Positions 1 through 8,422 of a stretch of DNA of 64,000 nucleotides are shown here, one piece after another. This DNA is from Streptomyces sp. PH10-H1 (GTDB taxonomy: Bacteria > Actinomycetota > Actinomycetes > Streptomycetales > Streptomycetaceae). Each line of letters begins with the position of its first letter. The stretch's first letter is position 1. The stretch lies in NCBI RefSeq assembly GCF_030063355.1, contig NZ_JASISZ010000003.1:62001-126000 (forward strand), in the 5' to 3' direction. Made by a program: the position numbers and the translations under genes. The notes beneath the pieces are model-generated. The model was not told the origin of the DNA and did not search any database. It saw nothing but the letters and a program-made list of their open reading frames with translations.

Positions 1-1
1 C

Positions 2-532
2 CTCAAGACCGTCCTGATGCCGGAGTACGCGCCGTTCTTCATCGGCGGCATCGGGCTCTACCTGGTGCACCGCTACGGGAACGATCCGCTGGCCTGGGGC
101 GTGGTCGCGGTCGGCTGGCTGTTCGGCCAGCACTACGCGGTCAAGGGGCTGATCCCGAACGCGCATGCCGCGCACGTCTTCCAGCACCGGTCCGCGACGG
201 TGGTCATCGTCATCGTGACCCTCGGCTTCGCGGCGGTCGCGGCGGTCACCCTCCTCCCACGGGTGTCGGGCGTCAACTGGCGCTGGCTGACCATGGCGGG
301 CGCCCTGACCTACCCGTTCTACCTGGTCCACGAGCATCTGGGCTGGGTCGTCATCTTCCAGCTGCACCAGCGGCTGCACCTGTCCCCGTACGCCGTCCTG
401 CCGCTCACCGCCGGGTCCATGCTGGTGCTGGCCTGGCTGCTGCACCGGCTGGTCGAACGGCCGCTCGCGCCCCGGCTCAAGCGCTTCCTGACGGCGGTGC
501 CCTCGGCTGCCGCCCGCGAGCCGCATCCTTGA
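2..532 (+). CDS. Acyltransferase family 3 membrane protein, C-terminal part
   Basis: This is the 3' end of a gene that starts left of the window; the frame is open from base 2. The visible ~176 residues hold several hydrophobic segments and end in the pattern of family 3 acyltransferases: a last pair of membrane helices around LTYPFYLVHEHLGW, then a basic tail beginning near LVERPLAPRL. Family members move acyl groups onto sugars or other extracytoplasmic substrates from within the membrane. The substrate cannot be told because the N-terminal catalytic region is missing. It converges with the mutase gene, with an 83-base GC-rich gap. An internal ATG at 17 is not the true start. Confidence 0.8.
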   Translation, partial: LKTVLMPEYAPFFIGGIGLYLVHRYGNDPLAWGVVAVGWLFGQHYAVKGLIPNAHAAHVFQHRSATVVIVIVTLGFAAVAAVTLLPRVSGVNWRWLTMAGALTYPFYLVHEHLGWVVIFQLHQRLHLSPYAVLPLTAGSMLVLAWLLHRLVERPLAPRLKRFLTAVPSAAAREPHP

Positions 533-615
533 GGCCACGCTCGATCCGGCCGAGGTGAGCGCCTACTCCCGGCTTGCGGCCGCCGGGCCCGCCCGGCCCG
601 CCCGGGGGCCGCCGA

Positions 616-2214
616 TCAGAACGCGTCGGTCGCGACGTACGTCCCCCACACCTCGCGCAGCGCGTTGCAGACCTCCCCCACCGTGGCCCGCGCGCGCAGC
701 GCGTCCCTCATCGGGTAGAGGACGTTGTCCGTGCCATGGGCCGCCTTCTGCAGCTGCGCGAGTGCGGCGTCGACGGCCTCCCGGTCCCGGGTTGAGCGCA
801 GCGTGGCGAGCCGGGCGGCCTGCTGGGCCTCGATGGCCGGGTCGACGCGCAGCGGATCGTACGGGTCCTCCTCGTCGAGCTTGAAGCGGTTCATACCGAC
901 CACGACGCGCTCGCCCGAATCCTGCTGCAGGGCGATGCGGTAGGCGTTGCGCTCGATCTCGCCCTTCTGGAAGCCGTGCTCGATAGCGTTGACGGCGCCT
1001 CCCAGGTCCTCGACCTTCCGCATCAGTTCCAGCGCGGCGTCCTCGACCTCGTCCGTCATCGTCTCGACCACATAGGAGCCCGCGAAGGGGTCGACGGTCG
1101 CGGTGACGTCGGTCTCGTAGGCGAGGACCTGCTGGGTGCGCAGCGCCAGCCGGGCCGACTTGTCCGTGGGGAGGGCGATGGCCTCGTCGAAGGAATTGGT
1201 GTGCAGGGACTGCGTGCCGCCGAGGACGGCGGCCAGGCCCTGGATGGCCACCCGGACGAGGTTGACCTCGGGCTGCTGGGCGGTGAGCTGCACACCGGCG
1301 GTCTGGGTGTGGAAGCGCAGCATCTGCGACTTGGGATCTTTCGCGCCGAACTCGTCCCGCATCACCCGCGCCCAGATCCGCCGCGCCGCGCGGAATTTGG
1401 CGACCTCTTCGAGGAGCGTCGTGCGCGAGACGAAGAAGAACGACAGCCGGGGCGCGAAATCGTCCACATCCATGCCCGCCGCGACGGCGGTGCGGACGTA
1501 CTCGATGCCGTCGGCGAGCGTGAAGGCGATCTCCTGCGCGGGCGAGGCGCCGGCCTCGGCCATGTGGTAGCCGGAGATCGAGATCGTGTTCCACTTCGGG
1601 ATCTCGGTGCGGCAGTACTTGAAAATGTCGGCGATCAGCCGCAGCGACGGCTTCGGCGGGAAGATGTACGTGCCGCGGGCGATGTACTCCTTGAGCACAT
1701 CGTTCTGGATGGTGCCGGTGAGCCGGTCCGCCGGGACGCCCTGCTCCTCGCCGACGAGCTGGTACATCAGCAGCAGCAGCGCGGCGGGGGCGTTGATCGT
1801 CATCGACGTGGACACCTTGTCCAGCGGGATGTTGCCGAAGAGCACCTTCATGTCGTCGACGGAGTCGATGGCGACTCCGACCTTGCCCACCTCACCACTG
1901 GCGATCTTCGCGTCCGAGTCATGGCCCATCTGCGTCGGCAGGTCGAAGGCGACCGACAGGCCCATCGTGCCGTTGGCGATCAGCTGCCGGTAGCGGGCGT
2001 TGGACTCGGTGGCTGTACCGAAACCGGCGTACTGCCGCATGGTCCAGGGCCGGCCGGTGTACATCGACGGATACACACCGCGCGTGAACGGATACGAGCC
2101 CGGCTCGCCGAGCTTCGCGACGGCGTCCCAGCCGTCAAGCGCCTCCGGTCCGTAGACCGGCTCGATGGACAGTCCACTCTCGGTGGATCGAGCGGTGTCG
2201 GTCTCGCGCGCCAT
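616..2214 (-). CDS. Acyl-CoA mutase large subunit (methylmalonyl/isobutyryl-CoA mutase family)
   Basis: The 532-residue protein is the substrate-binding half of a B12-dependent acyl-CoA mutase, which rearranges the carbon skeleton of an acyl-CoA such as methylmalonyl- or isobutyryl-CoA. Family signatures include YPFTRGVYPSMY, GLSVAFDLPTQMG near residue 90, NDVLKEYIARGTYIFPP, SISGYHMAEAG and LGGTQSLHTNSFDEA. The C-terminal cobalamin-binding domain of single-chain mutases is absent, so a separate small subunit must be encoded elsewhere. The ATG is preceded by GGAGGC at good spacing. A perfect palindrome (2231-2244) lies just upstream and probably controls the gene. Which acyl-CoA is used cannot be settled from the sequence; methylmalonyl-, isobutyryl- and ethylmalonyl-type relatives are all possible. 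Confidence 0.9.
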   Translation of the reverse strand: MARETDTARSTESGLSIEPVYGPEALDGWDAVAKLGEPGSYPFTRGVYPSMYTGRPWTMRQYAGFGTATESNARYRQLIANGTMGLSVAFDLPTQMGHDSDAKIASGEVGKVGVAIDSVDDMKVLFGNIPLDKVSTSMTINAPAALLLLMYQLVGEEQGVPADRLTGTIQNDVLKEYIARGTYIFPPKPSLRLIADIFKYCRTEIPKWNTISISGYHMAEAGASPAQEIAFTLADGIEYVRTAVAAGMDVDDFAPRLSFFFVSRTTLLEEVAKFRAARRIWARVMRDEFGAKDPKSQMLRFHTQTAGVQLTAQQPEVNLVRVAIQGLAAVLGGTQSLHTNSFDEAIALPTDKSARLALRTQQVLAYETDVTATVDPFAGSYVVETMTDEVEDAALELMRKVEDLGGAVNAIEHGFQKGEIERNAYRIALQQDSGERVVVGMNRFKLDEEDPYDPLRVDPAIEAQQAARLATLRSTRDREAVDAALAQLQKAAHGTDNVLYPMRDALRARATVGEVCNALREVWGTYVATDAF

Positions 2215-2230
2215 GGTTCACGCCTCCGCT

Positions 2231-2244
2231 TTACTGGTGAGTAA
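2231..2244. promoter_or_regulatory. Palindromic operator upstream of the mutase gene
   Basis: TTACTGGTGAGTAA has perfect 5-base arms (TTACT/AGTAA) around a 4-base centre. It sits 17-30 bases before the mutase start codon, where a bound repressor would block transcription or translation. The size and symmetry suit TetR-family repressors of acyl-CoA metabolism. That assignment is inference. The only TetR gene in the window (24167) is far away and has no such palindrome at its own start. Confidence 0.55.
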
Positions 2245-2396
2245 TATCCTGTCTTCGCCACGGACCGTAGTTGTGGGAGTGCGTGCCGTGGAGAGGCAGG
2301 CGCTGGGGTTTCCTCACAGTGTTCCCCCGGATTCGTGCAACTGCACGGGCGGGATAGGTGTCTAGGCGGGTAACTGCAGATTCTGGGGGGCAAAGG

Positions 2397-3212
2397 GTGA
2401 CTGTGAGAACTCCGATAACCATCGTGGTGGCCGCTCTGGCAGCGGCGGCACTGGCGGGCTGCGGCCCGCAGGGAAAGCCGGCCGCTGACGCGAAGCCCTC
2501 AGCGGGCTCGTCCACCACGGTCAGCCCCAGCGCGAGTGCGACCAGCACTTCTTCCTCCACGCCCAAGCCGCCGGTCGTGCCCGCCGTCATGAAAACGGGC
2601 TCCAACGGCGAGCAGGTCCGCGAGCTGCAGGCCCGGCTGGGCCAGCTGAACCTCTTCAGCCGCACCCCCACCGGCACCTACGGCTCGGTCACGGAAAACG
2701 CCGTGAACGACTTCCAGGAGCGGTACAACCTGCCCATGACCGGCAGCGTCTCCGCCGAGACCTGGAGCAAGCTGCGCGGCGTCACCAAGCAGCCGACGCA
2801 CGCGGCGATGTACCCGCCCACCGTCGAGCCGGCCGGTGCCAAGCTCGACCCGCGCTGCCTGACCGGCCACGTGCTGTGCATCAGCAAGACCACCCGGACG
2901 CTGTCCTGGGTGATCGACGGCAAGGTGCAGACCACGCTGGCCGTGCGCTTCGGCTCGCAGTACACCCCGACCCGCGAAGGCCAGTTCAAGGTGGACTTCA
3001 CGAGCCGTGACCACGTCTCGACGATCTACCACACGTCGATGCCGTATGCGATGTTCTTCAGCGGCGGCCAGGCCGTGCACTACTCGTCGGACTTCGCGGC
3101 CCGCGGCTACGCGGGTGCCTCCCACGGTTGTGTGAACGTGCGCGACAAGGCCGCCATCGCCTCCCTCTTCGACCAGGTCAAGGCCGGTGACAAGGTCGTC
3201 GTCTACTGGTAG
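2397..3212 (+). CDS. L,D-transpeptidase lipoprotein with peptidoglycan-binding domain
   Basis: This secreted cell-wall enzyme is predicted to make 3-3 cross-links in peptidoglycan or to attach proteins to it. From the GTG at 2397 (an alternative GTG is at 2403) the protein has 271 residues: a lipoprotein signal ending in LAGC with Cys22, a Ser/Thr/Pro-rich linker, a PG_binding_1 domain at about 68-125 (NGEQVRELQARLG ... DFQERYNL), and a YkuD catalytic domain at about 155-270 with SHGCVNVRD (His244, Cys245). The frame stays open upstream to 2358, but that start would put charged residues before the signal. A purine-rich GGGGGG lies 6-7 bases before the chosen start. It is transcribed divergently from the mutase gene. 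Confidence 0.9.
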   Translation: MTVRTPITIVVAALAAAALAGCGPQGKPAADAKPSAGSSTTVSPSASATSTSSSTPKPPVVPAVMKTGSNGEQVRELQARLGQLNLFSRTPTGTYGSVTENAVNDFQERYNLPMTGSVSAETWSKLRGVTKQPTHAAMYPPTVEPAGAKLDPRCLTGHVLCISKTTRTLSWVIDGKVQTTLAVRFGSQYTPTREGQFKVDFTSRDHVSTIYHTSMPYAMFFSGGQAVHYSSDFAARGYAGASHGCVNVRDKAAIASLFDQVKAGDKVVVYW

Positions 3213-3243
3213 TCACCAGTAACCACCGGTGACGGCCGGACGG

Positions 3244-5541
3244 CTACCGGCCGTCACCGGCGACGGGCTCTGGCGCGGATATCCGGGCCAGGGCCCGTCG
3301 GCATGCCAGCAGCAGCTTCTCGTCGGCGCACACATCGAGCGTGCCGTAGTGGTCGCCCTCGTTGTTGTGACGGCGGACGGCGGCCAGTTCGGCGCGCAAC
3401 AGCGGGGCGGCCGCGGCGGGGCCCAGTTCCGCGAGACAGCCGGCGATGACCGCGCGGGTGTGCACGTTCTCCGCCCAGGCGGCCCGCAGGACGGGCAGCA
3501 CCGGTCCTGCGTCGCCGGTGATCCGCCACAGGGCGACGGCGACATCCACCCGCATCCACACCGCGGAGTCCGCGAGCAGTTCCCGCAGCCGGGGCGCCGC
3601 CCCGGCCGCCGCCGGGCCGATCTCGCCGAGCACCTCGGCCGCGGAGCGCCGGGTGTGCGGGCTGTCGCAGTCCAGGTGCGCGATCAGCACCGGCAGAACC
3701 GCGGTGTTCCGCTCGATCGCCCAGAGCGCGGATGCGGCCTCCAGCGCGATACAGGAGCCGGGATCGGCCACCAGGGCCCGCAGATCGGGCAGCGCCTCAC
3801 GGGCCGCCGGGCCGAACCGGGCGAGGGCGCGGATCGCCGAGCACAGCAGCCAGTCCCGGCGGGCCTTCGGCGCACCGCGCAGGAGCCGCAGCACCTCGGG
3901 CATCGCCTCTGCGGCGGAGACCACGGCCAGGCCCCTGAGCAGCGGCTCCGCCTGGTCGTACACCTCATCGTCCAGCGTGACTTCGGCGAGCCGGCGGCGC
4001 AGCAGCGGCGCGAGCGGCGCCGCCGCCTCGCCCAGGTGCTCGATGGCATAGCCCAGGTCCTGCGGTATGTCCGGCCGGTCCAGGGCCGATACCAGCGCGG
4101 GCAGGGCGCGCGCGTCACCGAGCCGGGCGAGGGTCTTCACCATGCCGCCGAGGCTCGGACGCCCCTGCGACCACTCCTGGACCCAGCTCTCCGGATGCGC
4201 CGCGACCGCCTCGGCTAGCGCGTCCGCGGCGGGCGCGGCCAGCTCGTAGAGGTTCTCCAGCACCGACGCGGCGCCTTCGCGGAGCCGGTACTCGGGGTCG
4301 GCGAGCTGCTGTCCGAGCAGCACGACCAGCTCCTCGTACGGCCCGCGCCAGCCGCGCACCAGACCGCCGCTCATCCAGACGGCATCGATGCGCTGGCCCC
4401 AGTCCGGGCTGCGCAGCTGGTCGATGACGAGCGCGATGCGGTCGTCCACCCGGTCGTCGAGCGCGGTGTGCAGAGTGCGCAGGAGGTCGGCGGCCCAGGG
4501 CGCGGAGCGTCCGGCCTCGGCCCGCTCGCGCAGCTCCCGCAGATGACCGACGAAGGTGGCGGGCGCCGATCGCTCGGCGGACGATGCCTGCGGGCTGCGC
4601 GCGGCGGGCACCTCGCCGCGCACCTCACGGAGCAGGGTGACGGCGGTCGGCACGATGTCCTCCGGCAGCCGCGCGGGCGCGCAGCGGGCGAGCTGGGCCA
4701 GCGCGGCCAGCCGCAGGCCCGGGTCGAACGGGCCGCCGGACCGGCCGCCGGCCAGCCGGGCGAGCCAGTCGGCGGCATCGGCCGCGTGACCGCCCGGTCT
4801 CAGCGCGAGCGTGCCGACCGCTTCGACCAGTGCCAGCCGGGTCTCGGTGTCCTCCTCGGCCGGCAGCCGCTTCCGCAGGATGTCGAGTATCCGCGCGGTC
4901 TCGCCGTGCAGCGCGCCCAGCGCGACCGGCACGGCGCGCCGCACGTCAGGATCGGGATCGGTGATCAGCGCGACGAAGCCCTCCGCCTGCGCACGCACCG
5001 CAGTGACGGCCATCGCGTAGTTGGCCCGCCAGGCGGCCGTCTCCGCGTCCTCGGCCGCCGCGGCTCCCGTGGTGTCCAGCAGGCCCAGGATGTCCTCGGC
5101 ACCGGGAGCGCCGATGGCGCCGAAGGTCCCGGTCGCATCCATGCCATCGTTGCCATCGGCACCGGGAGCGTTTCCGGAAGTGCCCCCCGCGGCACTCCAC
5201 GTGTCATCCATGATCGTGCTCCCGGCCTCGATCACGATCTCGTCCAAGAACTCTTCCGCGACCTCGTCCCCGCCCCCGATGCTGGTCAGCAGCACGACGA
5301 TCCGCCCCCGGTCCCGCACCGCGGGATCCGCTGCCAGTTCGAAGAGAAAAGGAATGCAGGCGAGCGTCGAGTCATAGACATCGCCCTGGTGATGAACCGC
5401 CCCGTACATCGCGTCGAGCGCGGTCTCCCGTTCCCCCGCGTCCGCGGAGGCCAGCCCGCGCAAGAGCTCGGGGACCTCCTCCGCCGATCCATAGGCATGC
5501 CCCATAGCCGCCCAGTCGATCTCGTACAGTCCTGCCAACAT
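3244..5541 (-). CDS. HEAT-repeat protein
   Basis: The 765-residue protein is built mostly of repeated helical pairs of HEAT or PBS-lyase HEAT type. Recurring units such as LPVLIAHLDCDSPHTRRSAAEVLGEIG and LRALVADPGSCIALEAASALWAI are spaced about 35-45 residues apart across the chain, with an acidic, glycine-rich insertion near residues 125-165. Such solenoids serve as binding scaffolds; no catalytic motif is visible. The ATG at 5541 has a strong GGGGAGG; the frame continues 34 codons upstream without another good start. No operon partner is evident. A degenerate copy of the DNA-damage promoter motif lies at 5574-5596. Confidence 0.8.
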   Translation of the reverse strand: MLAGLYEIDWAAMGHAYGSAEEVPELLRGLASADAGERETALDAMYGAVHHQGDVYDSTLACIPFLFELAADPAVRDRGRIVVLLTSIGGGDEVAEEFLDEIVIEAGSTIMDDTWSAAGGTSGNAPGADGNDGMDATGTFGAIGAPGAEDILGLLDTTGAAAAEDAETAAWRANYAMAVTAVRAQAEGFVALITDPDPDVRRAVPVALGALHGETARILDILRKRLPAEEDTETRLALVEAVGTLALRPGGHAADAADWLARLAGGRSGGPFDPGLRLAALAQLARCAPARLPEDIVPTAVTLLREVRGEVPAARSPQASSAERSAPATFVGHLRELRERAEAGRSAPWAADLLRTLHTALDDRVDDRIALVIDQLRSPDWGQRIDAVWMSGGLVRGWRGPYEELVVLLGQQLADPEYRLREGAASVLENLYELAAPAADALAEAVAAHPESWVQEWSQGRPSLGGMVKTLARLGDARALPALVSALDRPDIPQDLGYAIEHLGEAAAPLAPLLRRRLAEVTLDDEVYDQAEPLLRGLAVVSAAEAMPEVLRLLRGAPKARRDWLLCSAIRALARFGPAAREALPDLRALVADPGSCIALEAASALWAIERNTAVLPVLIAHLDCDSPHTRRSAAEVLGEIGPAAAGAAPRLRELLADSAVWMRVDVAVALWRITGDAGPVLPVLRAAWAENVHTRAVIAGCLAELGPAAAAPLLRAELAAVRRHNNEGDHYGTLDVCADEKLLLACRRALARISAPEPVAGDGR

Positions 5542-5932
5542 GGCGTACCTCCCCCGGTTTTGCTCTCTCCAGGAGTCTGCACCACGGCACTGACATCCGG
5601 CCGGGAGTTTCTGCCCGACGGCCGGGACCCGCCGCCGGCGCACGCTGCGCGGGCGCGGCCGGGTAGGGGGAATGCACCCGGCCGCGCCCTGAGCGAACCC
5701 AGCGGTGCGGGAAGCACCGGGGTCCGCAGGGCCGATGACCAGTCGACCCGCTACTTAAAGCGTCAACAAGCCAGGAAGTGTCACCGACTGTTCTCCGGCC
5801 GGCCTGCGGTTGTCTTCCGGTGTCTTCCGGCCACTCGCGGGTCAGACGGTTCCGGTCACCCCGGAGCCCGGGACCAGCGCTCGCGACGCCGTGCTGCGCC
5901 GGCTGTCACCCTTGTCCTTCTGACCGTCGCCG
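5542..5932. other. Intergenic region between HEAT gene and anti-sigma-like gene
   Basis: These 391 bases hold the upstream region of the HEAT-repeat gene and the downstream region of the anti-sigma-like gene. They include short direct repeats of GTCTTCCG near 5812-5830. One frame on the minus strand stays open from 6108 to 5842 and reads like a continuation of the anti-sigma-like protein (see findings). No other gene is seen. Confidence 0.5.
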
Positions 5933-6841
5933 TCACCCGGGCCGCCGGACTTGGCGGTGGTCACTGTCACCGTCAACCGTGCTGCCGGTGTACGCGGCGG
6001 CCAGCACCCGCGCGCAGTACTTCGGCACCTCACGCTTGCCGCCCGCCGCCGCCGCGAGCCGGTCGGAGGACGCGGCGTCCATCCGTCCGCCCGCCTTGAC
6101 GTAGGCACGGCACAACGCCACGTTCTGCTGGTCCTGTTCGCCGCCCTTCGCCTTCGGGGCGGCCGAGTGGGAAGGCTGCGGCGAGGACGCGGGCGGAGTC
6201 GCGGGCGAGACCGGGCGGCCCTGGGACGGCGTCATTCCGCGCCCCGGGCCCGACGAGGTGCCTTGACCGGGCGGCGCCGCCGACATTCCGCCGGTGAGGG
6301 GCGTCGAGGACCCGCCGTCGGTTCCGTCGGTACCGGAGGTGTCCGGCGCGCCGGAGCCCGCGGCCCCGCCGCGCGCCGGCGCGGAACCGGCAGTGCCGCC
6401 CTCGAACGGCACCGGCAGTACGCCGGGAACCGCGGCCACCGCCGCCGCGCCCAGTGCCATGGCAGCCACCAGCGCACCGACCGACACCTTCACCGATCTC
6501 CGCGCCCCCGCAGCCCTGCCGGTCTGTGCCGGCCCGGACGGCACGGCCGGCCTTCCCAGCCGGACCACCGGAAGAAGTCCGGCGGTCCCGGCCTCTCCGC
6601 AACTCCCCTGGAAGGCGCCCCGGAAGGCGCCCCGGAAGGCATCCCGGAAGGCCGCGACCGCCGCCTCCTCGCGGACCGGGTCGACGGCGGCGGGCATGGC
6701 GGCGGCCGCGATCAGCCGGGCCAGCCGGGCCGCCCGCGTGTCGCCGGACATGACGGACTCGCCGCGCAGCAGCCGCTCCGCGGCGGCCTCGTCGGGCCAG
6801 TCATCGTCACGATGCCCGTCGCATCGCCGGAATTCCGTCAT
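5933..6841 (-). CDS. Membrane protein partner of the ECF sigma factor (putative anti-sigma factor)
   Basis: The 302-residue protein has a helical N-terminal part (to about residue 95), one hydrophobic segment at about 119-141 (VSVGALVAAMALGAAAVAAV), then a long Gly/Ser/Pro/Thr-rich outer part and a short C-terminal segment with PKYCARVLAAAY. It starts 10 bases after the sigma gene stop; its GAGG ribosome site overlaps that stop, so the two are co-translated. Position and single-pass layout suggest an anti-sigma factor that holds the sigma factor at the membrane. I do not see a clear zinc-binding anti-sigma (ZAS) motif. The last 12 residues look unlike the rest, and the other frame may carry the original C-terminus. 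Confidence 0.7.
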   Translation of the reverse strand: MTEFRRCDGHRDDDWPDEAAAERLLRGESVMSGDTRAARLARLIAAAAMPAAVDPVREEAAVAAFRDAFRGAFRGAFQGSCGEAGTAGLLPVVRLGRPAVPSGPAQTGRAAGARRSVKVSVGALVAAMALGAAAVAAVPGVLPVPFEGGTAGSAPARGGAAGSGAPDTSGTDGTDGGSSTPLTGGMSAAPPGQGTSSGPGRGMTPSQGRPVSPATPPASSPQPSHSAAPKAKGGEQDQQNVALCRAYVKAGGRMDAASSDRLAAAAGGKREVPKYCARVLAAAYTGSTVDGDSDHRQVRRPG

Positions 6842-6850
6842 CTCATATCC

Positions 6851-7462
6851 TCAAAGCGTCTTCGCCGTCGAAAACGTCACACCGGCGGAGCGGCTGTCGT
6901 CTTCCAGCAGCTCAGCCAGCCGCCGCAGACCGCGGTGGGTGGCCATCCGCACCGACCCCGCGCGCTTGCCCAGCACTTGTGCCGCGCTGCTGGAGTCCAG
7001 TCCCATGACGACCCTCAGCAGCACCGCCTCGGCCTGTTCGCGTGGCAGCGACGCGATGGCCGCGAGCGCGCGGTCGGTGGCCACCGCGTCCAGCGCCTCA
7101 CCCGCGGTGTCCGTGCGCGCGGGCATGTGCAGCAGCACGTCGATCCCGGCCCCCGCGACCGGCCGCCGGCTGCACGCCCGCAAGTGGTCCAGCGCGCGGT
7201 TGCGGGCGATACGGGCCGCCCAGCCGCGCACCGCATCCCCTTCGCCGCGGAAGGCCGGCAGGTCGCGGGCGATCTGCAGCCATGCCTCCGAGGCCACGTC
7301 CTCGGCGTCCGCCGGCCCGACCAGGGTCCGTACGTACTGCAGCAGTTGCGGGTGTATCGCCCGGTACACCTCGCGGAAGGCCGCGTCGTCGCCTTCCTGC
7401 GCGGCGCTGACCGCGGTCCCCAGATCCACCTGTCGCCCCACCCCCTCGAACACACGGACCAT
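6851..7462 (-). CDS. ECF-type RNA polymerase sigma factor
   Basis: The roughly 203-residue protein has the two domains of an extracytoplasmic-function sigma factor. Region 2 is at about 20-95 (EGDDAAFREVYRAIHPQLLQ, then DVASEAWLQIARDLPAF and GWAARIARNRALDHLR). Region 4 is at about 130-190 (LPREQAEAVLLRVVMGLDSS, VLGKRAGSVRMATHRGLRRL), a helix-turn-helix for the -35 element. The ATG at 7462 follows GGGGCAGG almost directly. A GTG at 7429 behind GAGGGGGTGGGG is an alternative with better spacing and would give VDLGTAVSAAQ as the start. It is co-transcribed with the membrane protein downstream. The target promoter and signal are unknown. Confidence 0.9.
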   Translation of the reverse strand: MVRVFEGVGRQVDLGTAVSAAQEGDDAAFREVYRAIHPQLLQYVRTLVGPADAEDVASEAWLQIARDLPAFRGEGDAVRGWAARIARNRALDHLRACSRRPVAGAGIDVLLHMPARTDTAGEALDAVATDRALAAIASLPREQAEAVLLRVVMGLDSSSAAQVLGKRAGSVRMATHRGLRRLAELLEDDSRSAGVTFSTAKTL

Positions 7463-7511
7463 CCTGCCCCATCGCGTGCAGTGACACTTCCGGCTCTCCC
7501 GGCGCTGTAAT

Positions 7512-7561
7512 AGACGGCGGCCGGGGACGCTCCTGTGGGGGGAGGCGGCCCCCGGCCGTCT
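7512..7561. other. Hairpin in the sigma/DUF4253 divergent region
   Basis: AGACGGcggCCGGGG at 7512-7526 pairs with CCCCGGCCGTCT at 7550-7561, leaving a three-base bulge. It lies in the 5' leader of the DUF4253 gene and could be an attenuator or a barrier between the divergent units. Function is inferred from position only. Confidence 0.35.
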
Positions 7562-7593
7562 TCGCTCGTGCCCCCCATCGATGGAGCACACCG

Positions 7594-8379
7594 ATGACCC
7601 TGGTCCGTCTCCCCGACGGCCTCCCGCCCGGCCGGTTTCTGCCCGGCGGCTCCCCCGGGTTGTGGCTCTCGTACGAACCCGTCGTCGCTCCCGGACGGCT
7701 CTGGGCCCGCTATCAGGCGCAGCAGGACGAGACGGGCTGGTGCCCCGTGCTCATGGCCTGGCCCTGCGCGACCGGCCGCGGCCACCGCACCGAGGACATC
7801 GACGGAGTGGACGTCGAAGCCACGATGACGGATTCCTGGCGGTCCTACCAGGACTTGCGCTCACTCCGGCCGCCGCACCCGGCGATCGACGAGGTCTGGC
7901 CGGACGACATCGCCTGCCTGCTGGACGACCCCGGCCCGCCGTTCACCCGCTGGCCCGGACTCGCCGCCGCCTCGCCCCCGCACCCCGGGCCCCCGCCCGA
8001 CGCGGTCGCCCGCCAGACGGTGGGTCAGATGCTGCACTACTTCACCACCCGCTTCATCGCCCATATCGCGCTGGTCCCCACCCGGCGCAGCGCCGATGTA
8101 CCGGCCCTCCTCGGCTGGGAGGGCGACGCCCCCGCCCTGGAGCTGTCCGCCCTGCTGCGCACCTGGGAGTCGCGGTTCGGCGCCCGCGTCATCGGCTTCG
8201 AGGGCTCTTCGGTCTTCCTCTCCGTCGCCTCCCCGCCCCTGACGTCCGAGCACGCCGCCCACGTCGCCCTCGAACACGTCCTCACCGGCGCCTCCAACCT
8301 CAACGACGGCACCTTCCCCTTCCCCGACTACGCCGAGGCGCTGCGCGGCGAGCGGCTGTGGTCCTTCTGGTGGGACTAG
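7594..8379 (+). CDS. DUF4253 domain protein
   Basis: The 261-residue soluble protein shows the DUF4253 C-terminal pattern: a Trp-containing segment LLRTWESRFGARVIGFEGSS, then a HAAHVALEHV helix and the terminal YAEALRGERLWSFWWD. Its function is unknown; in Gram-positive genomes members often occur as lone genes. The start ATG follows TGGAG at normal spacing. It is transcribed divergently from the ECF sigma factor gene, so the sigma factor could act on it, although I see no convincing ECF promoter. Confidence 0.8.
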   Translation: MTLVRLPDGLPPGRFLPGGSPGLWLSYEPVVAPGRLWARYQAQQDETGWCPVLMAWPCATGRGHRTEDIDGVDVEATMTDSWRSYQDLRSLRPPHPAIDEVWPDDIACLLDDPGPPFTRWPGLAAASPPHPGPPPDAVARQTVGQMLHYFTTRFIAHIALVPTRRSADVPALLGWEGDAPALELSALLRTWESRFGARVIGFEGSSVFLSVASPPLTSEHAAHVALEHVLTGASNLNDGTFPFPDYAEALRGERLWSFWWD

Positions 8380-8410
8380 GGCCTGTCCGAGGGCCCTGTC
8401 CGGCAGGCGG
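8379..8410. repeat. Dispersed GGCCTGTCCGG element
   Basis: Two copies of a GGGCC(C)TGTCCG core lie back to back after the DUF4253 gene. Related copies occur at 24113-24153 (as an inverted pair) and 62221-62239, always between genes. This is a dispersed intergenic repeat, probably part of 3' hairpins. Confidence 0.5.
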
Positions 8411-8422
8411 ACCGACGGGCAG

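Noticed and set aside
2358-2396. Upstream start for the L,D-transpeptidase lipoprotein
   Set aside because: It would add 13 residues with three arginines and an aspartate before the signal peptide and has no ribosome site; the GTG at 2397 gives a standard lipoprotein signal.
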